A stretch of 64,000 bases of DNA from Hymenobacter citatus. GTDB taxonomy: Bacteria > Bacteroidota > Bacteroidia > Cytophagales > Hymenobacteraceae. The position numbers were made by a program, and so were the translations under genes. Below the pieces are notes generated by a model. The model was not told where the DNA came from, ran no database searches, and was given only the letters and a program-made list of their open reading frames with translations. Every line of letters starts with the position of its first letter. The stretch's first letter is position 1. The DNA lies in the NCBI RefSeq assembly GCF_014333615.1, contig NZ_JACSCY010000007.1:62001-126000 (forward strand). Direction: 5' to 3'. Below, piece after piece: positions 1 to 8,016 of the stretch.

Positions 1-1147
1 CCGCCGATTGCCCGGTGGGGGTGAGGCGGCCCGTGGATTTATCGATGCGGAAGGAGACGATGTTGTTGCTGCGCTGGTTGGCTACCAGCAGCATGCGCCC
101 ATCGGGGGTGAGGGTGAACTGGCGGGGCCAGTTGCCGAGCACGGGCTCGTATTGTATCGGCTTGAGGCGGCCCGTGCTCTGGTCCACGGCAAAGACCACG
201 ATGCTGTTGTGGCCGCGGTTGGAGCCGTACAAAAACCGGCCGTCGGGCGAGAGGTGCACGTCGGCGCAGTAACTCTCGCCGGTGAAATCGGCCGGTAGCG
301 TGGACACTACCTCGATTTCCTGGAAGGTGCCCTGGGCGGCATCGTAGGCCAGTACCGTCATGGTGGAGTTTAGCTCGCTGATGAGGTAGGCGCGGCGGCC
401 GTCGGGTGTGAAGATCAGGTGGCGCGGGCCGGTACCCGGCTTGGTGCGGAACGCCACTGTGGGCCGTAGCTGCCCCTGGCGGGCATCGGCCAGTGCATAT
501 CCATACACGGTATCCGTGCCCAGGTCAACGGAAAAGGCAAAGCGGCCGGCCGGGTCGGGTAGGAAGCAATGGGCGTGGGGCGTGGTCTGGTTGGGGTGCG
601 GCCCCTTGCCCTGGTGCTGGTCGAAGAGGGTAGCCGGTCCTACGCCGCCGTTGGGCAGTACGGGTAGCGCGGCCACGTTGCCGCCCACGTAATTGGCCAC
701 TAGCACCAGCTTCTCGGGCGCGTCGAGGCTGATGTAGCAGGGCGACCCGCCCCGCGAGGGTTGGCGGCTGAGCAGCGTCAGGTCGCCCTCGGTGGGGCGG
801 CGGGGTAGGGCAAAGGCGCTGACGCCCCCGCTGGCTTGGCCCTCGTACTCGGTGGTTTCGTTCACGGCGTAGAGGTAGCGGCGCTTCTTATCCAGCGTGA
901 GGTAGGTAGGGTTGGCACCGGCCCGGTAGCCGCGCACCCGCGTGAGGGCGCCAGTAATGGCATTGAGGCGATACAAAAAAAGGCTCTCAGCCTCAGCACC
1001 AGCGTTGGTGCCCACATACAACAGCTGCTCATCGGCAGCAGCGCCAGGTAGTGAGGCAGCGCAGGAAAGCAAGGGTAGGCCCACCAGGCCCAGGCCGGCA
1101 GTACGTAGGAAATGGCGGCGCGAGGCCGAGAAGGGAGGAAGACTCAT
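1..1147 (-). CDS. Lactonase family protein (6-phosphogluconolactonase-like beta-propeller), Tat lipoprotein, C-terminus cut off
   Basis: The reading frame starts at 1147 and stays open to the window edge, so about 382 residues are visible and the C-terminus is missing. The N-terminus has a twin-arginine signal (SRRHFLRTAG), a hydrophobic stretch and a lipobox-like LLSC, which suggests Tat export and lipid anchoring. The mature part repeats blade motifs such as LYVGTN, RYLYAVNE, DGRRAYLISELNS, DGRFLYGSNRGHN and DGRMLLVANQ, typical of the PF10282 seven-bladed lactonases. The family hydrolyses sugar lactones or is of unknown function; the cell-envelope location argues against the cytosolic pentose-phosphate role. 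The next gene is divergent. Confidence 0.85.
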   Translation of the reverse strand, partial: MSLPPFSASRRHFLRTAGLGLVGLPLLSCAASLPGAAADEQLLYVGTNAGAEAESLFLYRLNAITGALTRVRGYRAGANPTYLTLDKKRRYLYAVNETTEYEGQASGGVSAFALPRRPTEGDLTLLSRQPSRGGSPCYISLDAPEKLVLVANYVGGNVAALPVLPNGGVGPATLFDQHQGKGPHPNQTTPHAHCFLPDPAGRFAFSVDLGTDTVYGYALADARQGQLRPTVAFRTKPGTGPRHLIFTPDGRRAYLISELNSTMTVLAYDAAQGTFQEIEVVSTLPADFTGESYCADVHLSPDGRFLYGSNRGHNSIVVFAVDQSTGRLKPIQYEPVLGNWPRQFTLTPDGRMLLVANQRSNNIVSFRIDKSTGRLTPTGQSA

Positions 1148-1264
1148 GCGGGAGAGGCGCTAAACGAAAGTCTAAGGTAACAACATCGCGTCAGCTACCG
1201 CCGTACAAGTCGAGTTTGCCGGCCAGAGGGGTCTCGGGCCGTTTCATCTGCAAAGCTGATACCC

Positions 1265-1492
1265 ATGAAAAAGTCCCTGTTTTTTACCGCCGTGTGTGCG
1301 TTGCTATTGGGCGCCGGTGAGTTGGCGCTGGCTCAGACCGCGCCCATGCAAAGCGATACCACCAAAGTGAAAATGAATAAGAAGCACGCCAAGATTAAAA
1401 CCGACGACGGCAAGGCGAAAATCAACCGGAAGAAAGACAAAGCCCGCGTGAAGGGCGACATGATGAAGACGATGCCGCAGCAAATGCGCTAA
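1265..1492 (+). CDS. Small secreted Lys-rich protein (paralogue 1)
   Basis: Encodes 75 residues with a clear signal peptide (MKKSLFFTAVCALLLGAG, cleavage after ALA) followed by a very Lys-rich, low-complexity mature part of about 50 residues (repeated K-x-K, KIKTDDGKAKINRK). No known domain is recognised. It is adjacent to a second copy at 1556 with the same layout, sharing the start of the mature protein (QTAPMQ) and the phrase K-x-DDGK/EDGKxK. The strong basic charge suggests binding to anionic surfaces or nucleic acid, but this is a guess. Confidence 0.7.
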   Translation: MKKSLFFTAVCALLLGAGELALAQTAPMQSDTTKVKMNKKHAKIKTDDGKAKINRKKDKARVKGDMMKTMPQQMR

Positions 1493-1555
1493 GCTCATCT
1501 GTTCTTCAGGAAGCATCTGCTACGTTGCTGTCGTATTCAACCTAACTCTCTCCCC

Positions 1556-1807
1556 ATGAAAAAGCTGCTGTTTGCCGCTAGCCTGTTTTCCCTGTCGTTC
1601 GGCGCTGCCGTTGCCCAAACTGCCCCCATGCAGGGTGATAAGGTAAAGGTCAAAGAAGACAAAATGAAGGCAAAGGATAAAGACGCCGACGCCAAAGTGA
1701 AGGCCAACGATAAAAAGGCCAAGATGAAAACCGAGGATGGCAAGGTGAAAGCCAACGCCAAAAAAGGCACTATTAAAGGCAAAGGCGAAGCCGCTGAAAT
1801 GCGCTAG
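1556..1807 (+). CDS. Small secreted Lys-rich protein (paralogue 2)
   Basis: Encodes 83 residues: a signal peptide (MKKLLFAASLFSLSFGAAVAQ) and then a Lys/Asp/Ala low-complexity mature chain (KVKEDKMKAKDKDADAKVK) with predicted pI well above 9. It starts its mature part with TAPMQ, like its upstream neighbour, and both end in Met-Arg (QQMR, AEMR), so the two are tandem duplicates that have diverged. A strong hairpin terminator follows at once. Function unknown. Confidence 0.7.
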   Translation: MKKLLFAASLFSLSFGAAVAQTAPMQGDKVKVKEDKMKAKDKDADAKVKANDKKAKMKTEDGKVKANAKKGTIKGKGEAAEMR

Positions 1808-1834
1808 GCGCGTTGCAACTTCCTTACTGAGTTG

Positions 1835-1868
1835 AAAAAAGGCTTCTGCGCACGCGGAAGCCTTTTTT
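1835..1868 (+). terminator. Rho-independent terminator after the Lys-rich pair
   Basis: AAAAAAGGCTTC pairs with GAAGCCTTTTTT around a ten-base loop. The A and T tracts make it usable in both directions. Confidence 0.85.
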
Positions 1869-1953
1869 CGTGCGCTTGGCTAGGCCGTAAGAACAGTTCG
1901 GCAGCTATCAGCGTACGCTAAGGCAATCCTTACGTCACGCAATAGCACCCCGT

Positions 1954-2610
1954 ATGAAAACTGCCTTAGTAATTGGCGCTACCGGCCTGGTGGGCGACTA
2001 CCTGCTGCGCCAGCTGCTCTCCGACGACCAGTACGACAAGATTCACGTCTTCACACGCCGGCCCACGGGCTACTCCAATCCTGCTAAGCTGGAAGAGCAC
2101 ATCGTCGATTTCGACCGCCCCGCCGAGTGGCACGACCAGTTGCGCGGCGACGTGCTGTTCTCGTCCTTGGGTACTACCCTCAAGCAGGCCGGTAGCCAGG
2201 AGGCGCAGTATAAAGTGGATTACACTTACCAATACGAAGCCGCGGCGGCCGCGGCTCGCAATGGCGTGCCCGCCTACGTGCTCGTTTCCTCCGCCGGCGC
2301 CGACCCCGATGCCTTCGTGTTTTACTCCCGCATGAAGGGCGAGTTGGAGCGCGACGTGGAAAAGCTACCGTTTCAGCGCATCCGGATTTTGCAGCCGGGT
2401 GTGTTGGCCGGGCCGCGTGAAGAAACGCGGCTGGGCGAAAAGGTAGGGGTAGTCCTGTCGTTGCTGCTCAGTCAGTTGCCAGGCTTGCACCAGTACCGAC
2501 CCTACCACGGCCGGGTAGTAGCACAAGCCATGCGCGCCGCCGCCCACGACACCACGCCCGGCATTCGCATCAGCACGCTGGGGCAGGTGTTTGAGGAGAT
2601 AGGGGAGTAG
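1954..2610 (+). CDS. NAD(P)-binding Rossmann protein (HTATIP2/YbjT-like)
   Basis: Encodes 218 residues. The N-terminal GATGLVG nucleotide-binding loop, the FSSLGTTLKQAGS segment and YVLVSSAGAD followed by FYSRMKGELE match the atypical short-chain dehydrogenases related to HTATIP2/TIP30 and YbjT. The Y-x-R-M-K-G-E arrangement supplies the usual Tyr/Lys pair. Substrate is unknown. A second member of the same family, similar in length, lies at 7260. It is monocistronic and followed by a palindromic repeat. Confidence 0.8.
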   Translation: MKTALVIGATGLVGDYLLRQLLSDDQYDKIHVFTRRPTGYSNPAKLEEHIVDFDRPAEWHDQLRGDVLFSSLGTTLKQAGSQEAQYKVDYTYQYEAAAAAARNGVPAYVLVSSAGADPDAFVFYSRMKGELERDVEKLPFQRIRILQPGVLAGPREETRLGEKVGVVLSLLLSQLPGLHQYRPYHGRVVAQAMRAAAHDTTPGIRISTLGQVFEEIGE

Positions 2611-2623
2611 GAGTCCACAAATA

Positions 2624-2747
2624 TTGTCATCCTGAACGCAACGGAGCGGAGTGAAGGACCTTATGTTCGCAGAACGAGTCGTTTTTACGATTATCGTTTT
2701 CGCGTGAGAAGGTCCTTCACTCCGCTCCGCTGCGTTCAGGATGACAA
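2624..2747. repeat. Palindromic interspersed repeat, family 1, copy A
   Basis: The left arm 2624-2662 (begins TTGTCATCCTGAACGCA) is the reverse complement of 2709-2747 over 39 bases with one mismatch. The loop contains GAACGAGTCGTTTTTACGAT. The same arm ends (TGTCATnCTG), the AAGGACCTT block and the GAACGAGTCGTT loop recur at 60400-60500, which shows that this is a dispersed element and not only a terminator. Confidence 0.85.
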
Positions 2748-2759
2748 ACGGTTTTTAAC

Positions 2760-3245
2760 TCAAAGCGCCTTCTGCACGGCAGCCGTCAGCTCGGCTTGGG
2801 TCAGTTCCTTTTCAAACGTAGCGCGCTGGTTCTTTTTGTTGTTGACAATCAGCGTATACGGAATAGCGCCTGACCACTTTTTGTCCAGCTTGGTTAGCCA
2901 GTCGTTCGGGTCTGGCTCGTTCATCAACAGCACTTCCGATTTCAATCCGCGCTTCTGCACGAAGGGCACTACCTTCTTGTCGAGCAGGGTAGGCGTGTCC
3001 ATGCTCACTAGCAGCACCTTCACCTTTTTGTTGGCGTAGGTGGCGTTCAGCTGTTCGAAGTTGGGTAGCTCTTTGATGCAGGGGGCGCACCACGTGGCCC
3101 AGAAGTTCACTACGTAGGTGGTGTCGCTGGGCTGGGCGAGGCGTTTGGCCAGGTCGGCGTATTTGACGGGCTGTACCGTTTGAGCCGCCGCGAATGTTGC
3201 GGGCAGGAGCAGCAGACTGCTGAGAAAGAGTTGCGGGAGTTTCAT
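2760..3245 (-). CDS. TlpA-like periplasmic thioredoxin
   Basis: Encodes 161 residues with an N-terminal signal peptide (MKLPQLFLSSLLLLPATFAAAQ), then a thioredoxin fold with the active site WCAPC at Cys53 and Cys56 (NFWATWCAPCIKELPNFEQL) and the cis-Pro loop in GAIPYTLIV. This is the TlpA/ResA type of membrane-side disulfide reductase. No partner gene such as a cytochrome c maturation operon is nearby, so the client is unknown. Confidence 0.85.
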   Translation of the reverse strand: MKLPQLFLSSLLLLPATFAAAQTVQPVKYADLAKRLAQPSDTTYVVNFWATWCAPCIKELPNFEQLNATYANKKVKVLLVSMDTPTLLDKKVVPFVQKRGLKSEVLLMNEPDPNDWLTKLDKKWSGAIPYTLIVNNKKNQRATFEKELTQAELTAAVQKAL

Positions 3246-3293
3246 GAGATGCTAAATGAAAAGACGCGGCTTTTGTTCCCAGTACGTGCGCGC

Positions 3294-3432
3294 CGTCTGC
3301 CGGTCCGACGCCGTAGGCGTCCGACCGGTTGTCGCGTGCGGCAGTTGAACGAACGGCCTGCTGACGTGGCAGACGGCGCGAACATCAGCAACGATACCGG
3401 TCGGACGCCTACGGCGTCGGACCGGCAGGCGA
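3294..3432. repeat. Palindromic interspersed repeat, family 4
   Basis: Left arm 3294-3334 (CTGCCGGTCCGACGCCGTAG...) and right arm 3392-3432 are inverted copies of about 40 bases with few mismatches. Each arm has an inner palindrome itself (GTCCGACGCCGTAGGCGTCCGAC), so the element can fold as a cruciform with branched arms. It lies between the thioredoxin gene and ispG, beside a different family at 3454. Confidence 0.8.
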
Positions 3433-3453
3433 CGTGTGAGTAGGTCCTGGTTC

Positions 3454-3591
3454 CGTAGGGGCGCCTTGCAGGCGCCCGTTGTTGAACGAACGTGGGCGTA
3501 TTGTGTATCGTTAGCCATCGGTAATGCGCGAACAGTCGTAAATTTGACCAACAACGCCCGCAACGATGGGCGCCTGTAAGGCGCCCCTACG
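3454..3591. repeat. Palindromic interspersed repeat, family 3, copy A
   Basis: Arms 3454-3484 (CGTAGGGGCGCCTTGCAGGC...) and 3561-3591 are inverted copies with about three mismatches. The GTAGGGGCGC end and GTTG inner edge are shared with the outer arms at 34997-35218. The element ends only about 30 bases before the ispG start, so it may carry or affect that promoter or leader. Confidence 0.8.
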
Positions 3592-3624
3592 CAACTTTCG
3601 ACCTTCTGCGCCGGTTTTCCTCTT

Positions 3625-5673
3625 ATGAACAAGACGTATTCTCCCAGCCTTACCGAGTATAAGCGCCGCCTTAGCCGCGAAGTCAAGATTGGCGACGTGC
3701 CGGTGGGCGGCCTCAACCCCATCCGGGTGCAGAGCATGACCACCGTGGATACCATGGACACGCTGGGCTCGGTGGAGCAAACCCTGCGCATGGTGGAAGC
3801 CGGCTGCGAGTACGTCCGCATCACGGCGCCCAGCGTGAAGGAAGCCCAGAACCTGCTGGAAATTAAGAAGGAGCTACGCAAGCGCGGCTGCAACGTGCCC
3901 CTCATTGCCGACATCCACTTCACGCCCAATGCCGCTGAGCTGGCCGCCCGCATCGTGGAGAAAGTGCGCGTGAACCCCGGCAACTACGCCGACAAGAAGA
4001 AATTCGACATCATTGAGTACACCGACGCCAGCTACCAGGCCGAGGTAGAGCGCATCCGGGAGCGGTTCCGGCCGCTGGTGCAGATCTGCAAGCAGTACGG
4101 CACCGCCATGCGCATCGGTACCAACCACGGCTCGTTGTCCGACAGAATCCTAAGTCGTTATGGCGATACACCGCTGGGCATGGTAGAGTCGGCGCTAGAG
4201 TTTTTGCGGCTCTGCGAGGAGGAGAATTACTACGACGTGGTGCTGAGCATGAAGGCCAGCAACACGCAGGTGATGGTGCAGGCCTACCGCCTACTGGTGC
4301 AGAAGCTCGACGAGGAAGGCCTCCAGCCCTACCCCCTGCACCTGGGCGTGACGGAAGCGGGCGAGGCCGAAGACGGCCGCATCAAAAGTGCCGTGGGCAT
4401 CGGTACGCTGCTGGAAGACGGCCTCGGCGACACCGTGCGCGTGTCGCTCACCGAAGCCCCCGAAGCCGAAGCTCCCGTTGCCAAAGCCCTGATTGACCGC
4501 TACACGCACCGCGCCGAAGAGGCCCGGCCTATCATAGCTGTTAGCTCTGAACTGATAGCTGATAGCTTTTCGTCGGCCGAAGCTAATAGCCAACAGCTAC
4601 CAGCTAACAGCTCACCAATAAATCCTTTTCAGTACCACCGTCGCCAAACGCGTGAAGTAGGGAATTTAGGTAGCCAGAACGTGCCCCGCGTAGTGGTGGA
4701 CTTCTCGCGGCTACCCTCGGTGGAATACGCCGACTTGCGCGCCGCTGGGCACCTGTATTCGGCCTTCTTGGACAAGTTTCAGATGAGCGACCTGGGCGCT
4801 GACTACCTCTATTCCGGCCAGCGCCCGGTGCCGTTTATGCTGCCCAACGGCCTCAAGGAAATCGTAGACTATACGGCCTGGTTGGATGCGGGCCGCCGAC
4901 ACGAGCACTACCCGCTGCTCACGCCCCAGGAGTACGCCGCCGCGGAGTTCAAGCACTCGGCCCTGAACTTCGTGCGCTGCGAGCTGGCTGCCCTCACGCC
5001 CGACCTACTGAACCAGCTGCGCCAGGACGAAACCGCCGCGCTCATCCTGCGCACCGACAACGCCCACGCCATGCCGGAAATCCGGCGGGCGTTCTTTGAG
5101 CTGCTGAACAAGGAGGTGAACAACCCGGTCATCATCCAGCGCCAGTTCCCAGAGCTCACGCCCGAGCAAACCCAGCTCTACGCCGCTACCGACGTAGGCG
5201 GCCTGCTCCTCGACGGCCTCGGCGACGGGGTGTTGCTTAGCACCGAGCTGCTGCCCGAGCGCCCAAAAGCCGAGTGGCTCACCACGCTCGATCAACTCAA
5301 CCAACTCAGCTTCGGTATCTTGCAAGCGGCCCGCACCCGCATGAGCAAAACCGAGTACATCAGCTGCCCCAGCTGCGGCCGCACCCTGTTCGACCTGCAG
5401 GAAACCACCGCCATGATCCGCAAGCGCACCGACCACCTCAAGGGCGTAAAAATCGGCATCATGGGCTGCATCGTGAACGGCCCCGGCGAAATGGCCGACG
5501 CTGACTACGGCTACGTGGGGGTAGGCAAAGGCAAAATCGCCCTCTACCGCGGCCAGGAAGTTATCAAGAAATCAGTGCCGGAAGATCGGGCCGTGGATGA
5601 GCTGATTGAACTCATGCGCGAGGATGGACGCTGGATTGAGCCGGTGCTGGTGGAGGAGCCGGTAGGGGTGTAA
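3625..5673 (+). CDS. ispG: 4-hydroxy-3-methylbut-2-enyl diphosphate synthase, long form
   Basis: Encodes 682 residues and catalyses the penultimate step of the MEP isoprenoid pathway (MEcPP to HMBPP) using an iron-sulfur cluster. The N-terminal TIM barrel (about 1-295) holds PIRVQSMTTVDTMDT and MRIGTNHGSLS. An inserted middle domain (about 340-560) gives the long form known in Bacteroidota, Chlorobi and plants. The C-terminal domain has the [4Fe-4S] ligands Cys581, Cys584 and Cys615 and Glu622 (ISCPSCGR, GCIVNGPGE). At residues 304-330 the frame runs through a palindromic repeat rich in Ser and Ala. Its product supplies the isoprenoid pool that the UbiA-type enzyme at 13981 would use. Confidence 0.97.
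   Translation: MNKTYSPSLTEYKRRLSREVKIGDVPVGGLNPIRVQSMTTVDTMDTLGSVEQTLRMVEAGCEYVRITAPSVKEAQNLLEIKKELRKRGCNVPLIADIHFTPNAAELAARIVEKVRVNPGNYADKKKFDIIEYTDASYQAEVERIRERFRPLVQICKQYGTAMRIGTNHGSLSDRILSRYGDTPLGMVESALEFLRLCEEENYYDVVLSMKASNTQVMVQAYRLLVQKLDEEGLQPYPLHLGVTEAGEAEDGRIKSAVGIGTLLEDGLGDTVRVSLTEAPEAEAPVAKALIDRYTHRAEEARPIIAVSSELIADSFSSAEANSQQLPANSSPINPFQYHRRQTREVGNLGSQNVPRVVVDFSRLPSVEYADLRAAGHLYSAFLDKFQMSDLGADYLYSGQRPVPFMLPNGLKEIVDYTAWLDAGRRHEHYPLLTPQEYAAAEFKHSALNFVRCELAALTPDLLNQLRQDETAALILRTDNAHAMPEIRRAFFELLNKEVNNPVIIQRQFPELTPEQTQLYAATDVGGLLLDGLGDGVLLSTELLPERPKAEWLTTLDQLNQLSFGILQAARTRMSKTEYISCPSCGRTLFDLQETTAMIRKRTDHLKGVKIGIMGCIVNGPGEMADADYGYVGVGKGKIALYRGQEVIKKSVPEDRAVDELIELMREDGRWIEPVLVEEPVGV
4534..4612. 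repeat. Palindromic repeat inserted in frame within ispG
   Basis: AGCTGTTAGCTCTGAACTGA... on the left and ...CCAGCTAACAGCT on the right form an imperfect inverted repeat made of AGCTGTTAGC/GATAGC units, with a short centre CGTCGGCCG. The motif is of the intergenic simple-palindrome type, yet here it is translated as a Ser/Ala-rich linker (about residues 304-330) at the junction of the TIM barrel and the inserted domain. Confidence 0.7.
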
Positions 5674-5684
5674 TCGAACACAAG

Positions 5685-6134
5685 ATGGAACGAAACTATC
5701 AGGAAATAATAGCGCTAATTGAGCAAAATCCTGACGTCTTTGAGTTTGATATCTATGGTACTGGCACCTCAGACGAATGGATTGAGAAGGCGCAAAATCG
5801 TTTGCAAATAAAATTTCCCCCTTCTTATGTGTGGTGGCTAAAGAACTATGGGAGTGGTTATATTTATGGGGACGAAGTTTTTAGCATTTATGAAATGGAT
5901 TCCGACACTATGTCCGGAGGAGACATTGTTGTGCAAAATGAAATCGAAAAGAATCACGGCTATTCCCGGCCAGACCGGTTAATATTCCTTCATAGTGATA
6001 TTGACTTAGGCTTTTATTTCGACCTATCGACAATTAATGAGCAAATGGAATATCCAGTGTTCAACATGTTGACAGAAAAAAAATACGCGAATGACTTTCT
6101 TGATTTCCTGAAAAAGCGAGTTTTAGATAAATAA
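5685..6134 (+). CDS. SMI1/KNR4 (SUKH) family protein
   Basis: Encodes 149 residues. The segment LQIKFPPSYVWWLKNYGSGYI and the later PVFNMLTEKKYANDFLDFLKK fit the SUKH superfamily, whose bacterial members are mostly immunity proteins for polymorphic toxins. It starts only 11 bases after ispG, but its AT-rich codon use differs sharply from ispG, which suggests recent acquisition. No toxin gene is present in the window, so it would be an orphan immunity gene. Confidence 0.75.
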   Translation: MERNYQEIIALIEQNPDVFEFDIYGTGTSDEWIEKAQNRLQIKFPPSYVWWLKNYGSGYIYGDEVFSIYEMDSDTMSGGDIVVQNEIEKNHGYSRPDRLIFLHSDIDLGFYFDLSTINEQMEYPVFNMLTEKKYANDFLDFLKKRVLDK

Positions 6135-6146
6135 TGGCTTATATAG

Positions 6147-6674
6147 TCACCGCTCCAGAAAAAACTGCCCAAACAATTCCAATTCCTCCCGCTCCCGCTG
6201 CACGTAGGCGCTGAAAAACGATTCTCCTACTTGCCGCTGCAACACCGAAATACCTACGTCAATCAGCCGCTGGCCATGAGTGGTGAGTAGGATATTGTCA
6301 AACCGCTCGCCTGGCAGGTTGGAGGGGCGCTGCAAGTCGCGGTGGACGAAGCCGGCGGCGTGCAGGGCGTGCAGCTCGTCGGTAAATACGTCTAGCCACA
6401 GTTCGCGCATTTCTACCTCGTAGGCGCGAAAGTCGAGCGGGTAGATGCGCTCCATTACCAGCATATCGGTATCTAGGGTAGGGTTGTATTCCAAGCGTTA
6501 GAACCGTACGACGAGGCTGTTTACCTCGTTGGCAAAGCGCATTTTCTTCGCTTCGGAGCCGATATCAGAGCGTGTATCGCCGCCGAACAGCTTGCCTACC
6601 TCTGTTTCGGAAAGGGCAATAACGGCGTTATTGGCGCCACGGGAGAGTTGGCGGGGGTAGTGTTTGGGTTCCAT
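6147..6674 (-). pseudogene. Small protein-kinase-like gene interrupted by an in-frame TAA
   Basis: An ATG at 6674 opens a 58-residue frame ending ...NSLVVRF, then TAA at 6498-6500; the same frame continues as RLEYNPTLDTDMLVMERIY... to 6147. The second part has the kinase catalytic-loop signature FVHRDLQRPSN followed by N-I-L-L and IDVG in place of DFG. The first part looks like a small N-lobe. The two parts read as one protein of about 175 residues split by a nonsense codon. A restart at TTG 6494 would give only the C-lobe. Either a pseudogene or a sequencing error. Confidence 0.65.
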
Positions 6675-6733
6675 AGAAAGGCGATAAACAGGCTAAAAGT
6701 ACGTGAAGCGTAAAGGCTTTCGTGTTGTACGCA

Positions 6734-6834
6734 GTAGAGACGCAATATTTCGTGTCTCGTCGTTGCGAATGTTGTTTAATCCGATTTGCTATAGTCGTTC
6801 AACGACGAGACACAGCATGTTGTATTTCTGCTCT
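6734..6834. repeat. Palindromic interspersed repeat, family 5
   Basis: Left arm GTAGAGACGCAATATTTCGT... (6734-6766) and right arm 6800-6834 (CAACGACGAGACAC...TGCTCT) are imperfect inverted copies. The left arm recurs almost exactly at 29091-29122. Confidence 0.7.
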
Positions 6835-6853
6835 AAGTTTTAACCCAAATCCT

Positions 6854-7216
6854 ATGAGCCTGTCTTCTATTAGCTGCTTGCATGACAATGTCGTAGAATA
6901 TTTTAATTTCGATTCTAGCCGTAGTCGTCTAGTAATTAGTGTTTGGGAGAATTTAGTAATTGAACCAGGGTTAATTCAAAGGCAATTGATTATTTCAGGA
7001 ATTAGTAACACAAAGGATATTGAGCAGTTTCAGCAGCAGATAGCCCTTATTCTGCATAAGTCAAAAAGGACAGAACTTAGTTATCGGGTGGATGAATTTA
7101 GGTACTGCGACTTTCCTAAATCAGTAACGGGAAATTTACACTTGCTATTAAGTATCGATCATTTAGGGATATTGAGGATAAATTGCAAGAAGCTCACTAT
7201 CCAAACTGTTGAATAA
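6854..7216 (+). CDS. Hypothetical protein, AT-rich orphan
   Basis: Encodes 120 residues from ATG 6854 (MSLSSISCLHDNVVEYFNFD). A longer frame from 6722 would translate the preceding palindromic repeat and is not used here. The protein looks soluble, with alternating beta segments (SRLVISVWENLVI, LIISGISNTKDIEQF, LHLLLSIDHLGILRI). I do not recognise a family. Codon use is AT-rich like the SUKH gene, so it may belong to the same acquired islet. Confidence 0.55.
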   Translation: MSLSSISCLHDNVVEYFNFDSSRSRLVISVWENLVIEPGLIQRQLIISGISNTKDIEQFQQQIALILHKSKRTELSYRVDEFRYCDFPKSVTGNLHLLLSIDHLGILRINCKKLTIQTVE

Positions 7217-7259
7217 TGGTTTGTTAAAACATCCGCACCCCTCAACCGTCTACCCAGCC

Positions 7260-7922
7260 ATGAAACTACGCGTCATCCTAACGGGCGCTACCGGCATGGT
7301 AGGCGAGGGCGTCCTGATTGAGTGCCTGAATCACCCGGAGGTGGAGCAAGTGCTATCCGTGAGCCGCCGGGCCAGCGGCGTGCAGCACCCCAAGCTGCGG
7401 GAGATTGTGCACGAGAACTTCCTGGACCTCATGCCCATTCAGGAACAGCTGGCGGGCTACAACGCCTGCTTTTTCTGCTTGGGTGTGTCGTCGGTGGGGC
7501 TGAAGGAGCCGCAGTACCGCCGCCTCACCTACGACCTTACCCTGCACTTCGCCCAGACGCTGCTGCCCCGCAACCCTGATATGACGTTCTGCTACGTCTC
7601 CGGCGCTGGTACCGACAGTACGGAAAAAGGCCGGCTGATGTGGGCCCGCGTGAAGGGCAAAACCGAAAACGACCTGCTCCACCTAGGCTTCCAGGATGCC
7701 TATATGTTTCGGCCTGGGTTTATGCGCGCCACGCCGGGGCAGCAGCGCTTGAAAGGCTACTACCGGTTCATCGGGTGGCTCTACCCGGTGCTGCGGCGGC
7801 TGTTTCCCCGGTTCGTCTCCACGCTGCGGGAGGTAGCACAGGCCATGATGCACGTGGCCCAGCACGGCTCTGCGAAACACGTGCTGGAGGTATCGGATAT
7901 CGTGAAGCTGGCGCGGGAGTAG
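7260..7922 (+). CDS. NAD(P)-binding Rossmann epimerase-like protein
   Basis: Encodes 220 residues from ATG 7260. It begins MKLRVILTGATGMVGEG (dinucleotide loop), followed by FFCLGVSSVG, FCYVSGAGTDS and MWARVKGKTE with the Tyr/Lys-like pair replaced by Trp/Lys. The layout is the same HTATIP2/YbjT-like group as the gene at 1954. Substrate unknown; no operon partner. Confidence 0.8.
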   Translation: MKLRVILTGATGMVGEGVLIECLNHPEVEQVLSVSRRASGVQHPKLREIVHENFLDLMPIQEQLAGYNACFFCLGVSSVGLKEPQYRRLTYDLTLHFAQTLLPRNPDMTFCYVSGAGTDSTEKGRLMWARVKGKTENDLLHLGFQDAYMFRPGFMRATPGQQRLKGYYRFIGWLYPVLRRLFPRFVSTLREVAQAMMHVAQHGSAKHVLEVSDIVKLARE

Positions 7923-8016
7923 GCTGCTGCGTTGCTCGTAGCAGCGCGCCGGGTTTAATTATCGGCGCTGTGAAACCCTACGCTACCACCAAGGAAGACT
8001 GCAAGAAAACAGCCGC

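Noticed and set aside
3252..3983. 243-residue minus frame before and inside ispG
   Set aside because: It translates two palindromic repeats and the reverse of the ispG start; no domain.
6722..7216. 164-residue version of the hypothetical gene starting at 6722
   Set aside because: The first 44 codons translate a palindromic repeat; the ATG at 6854 is preferred.
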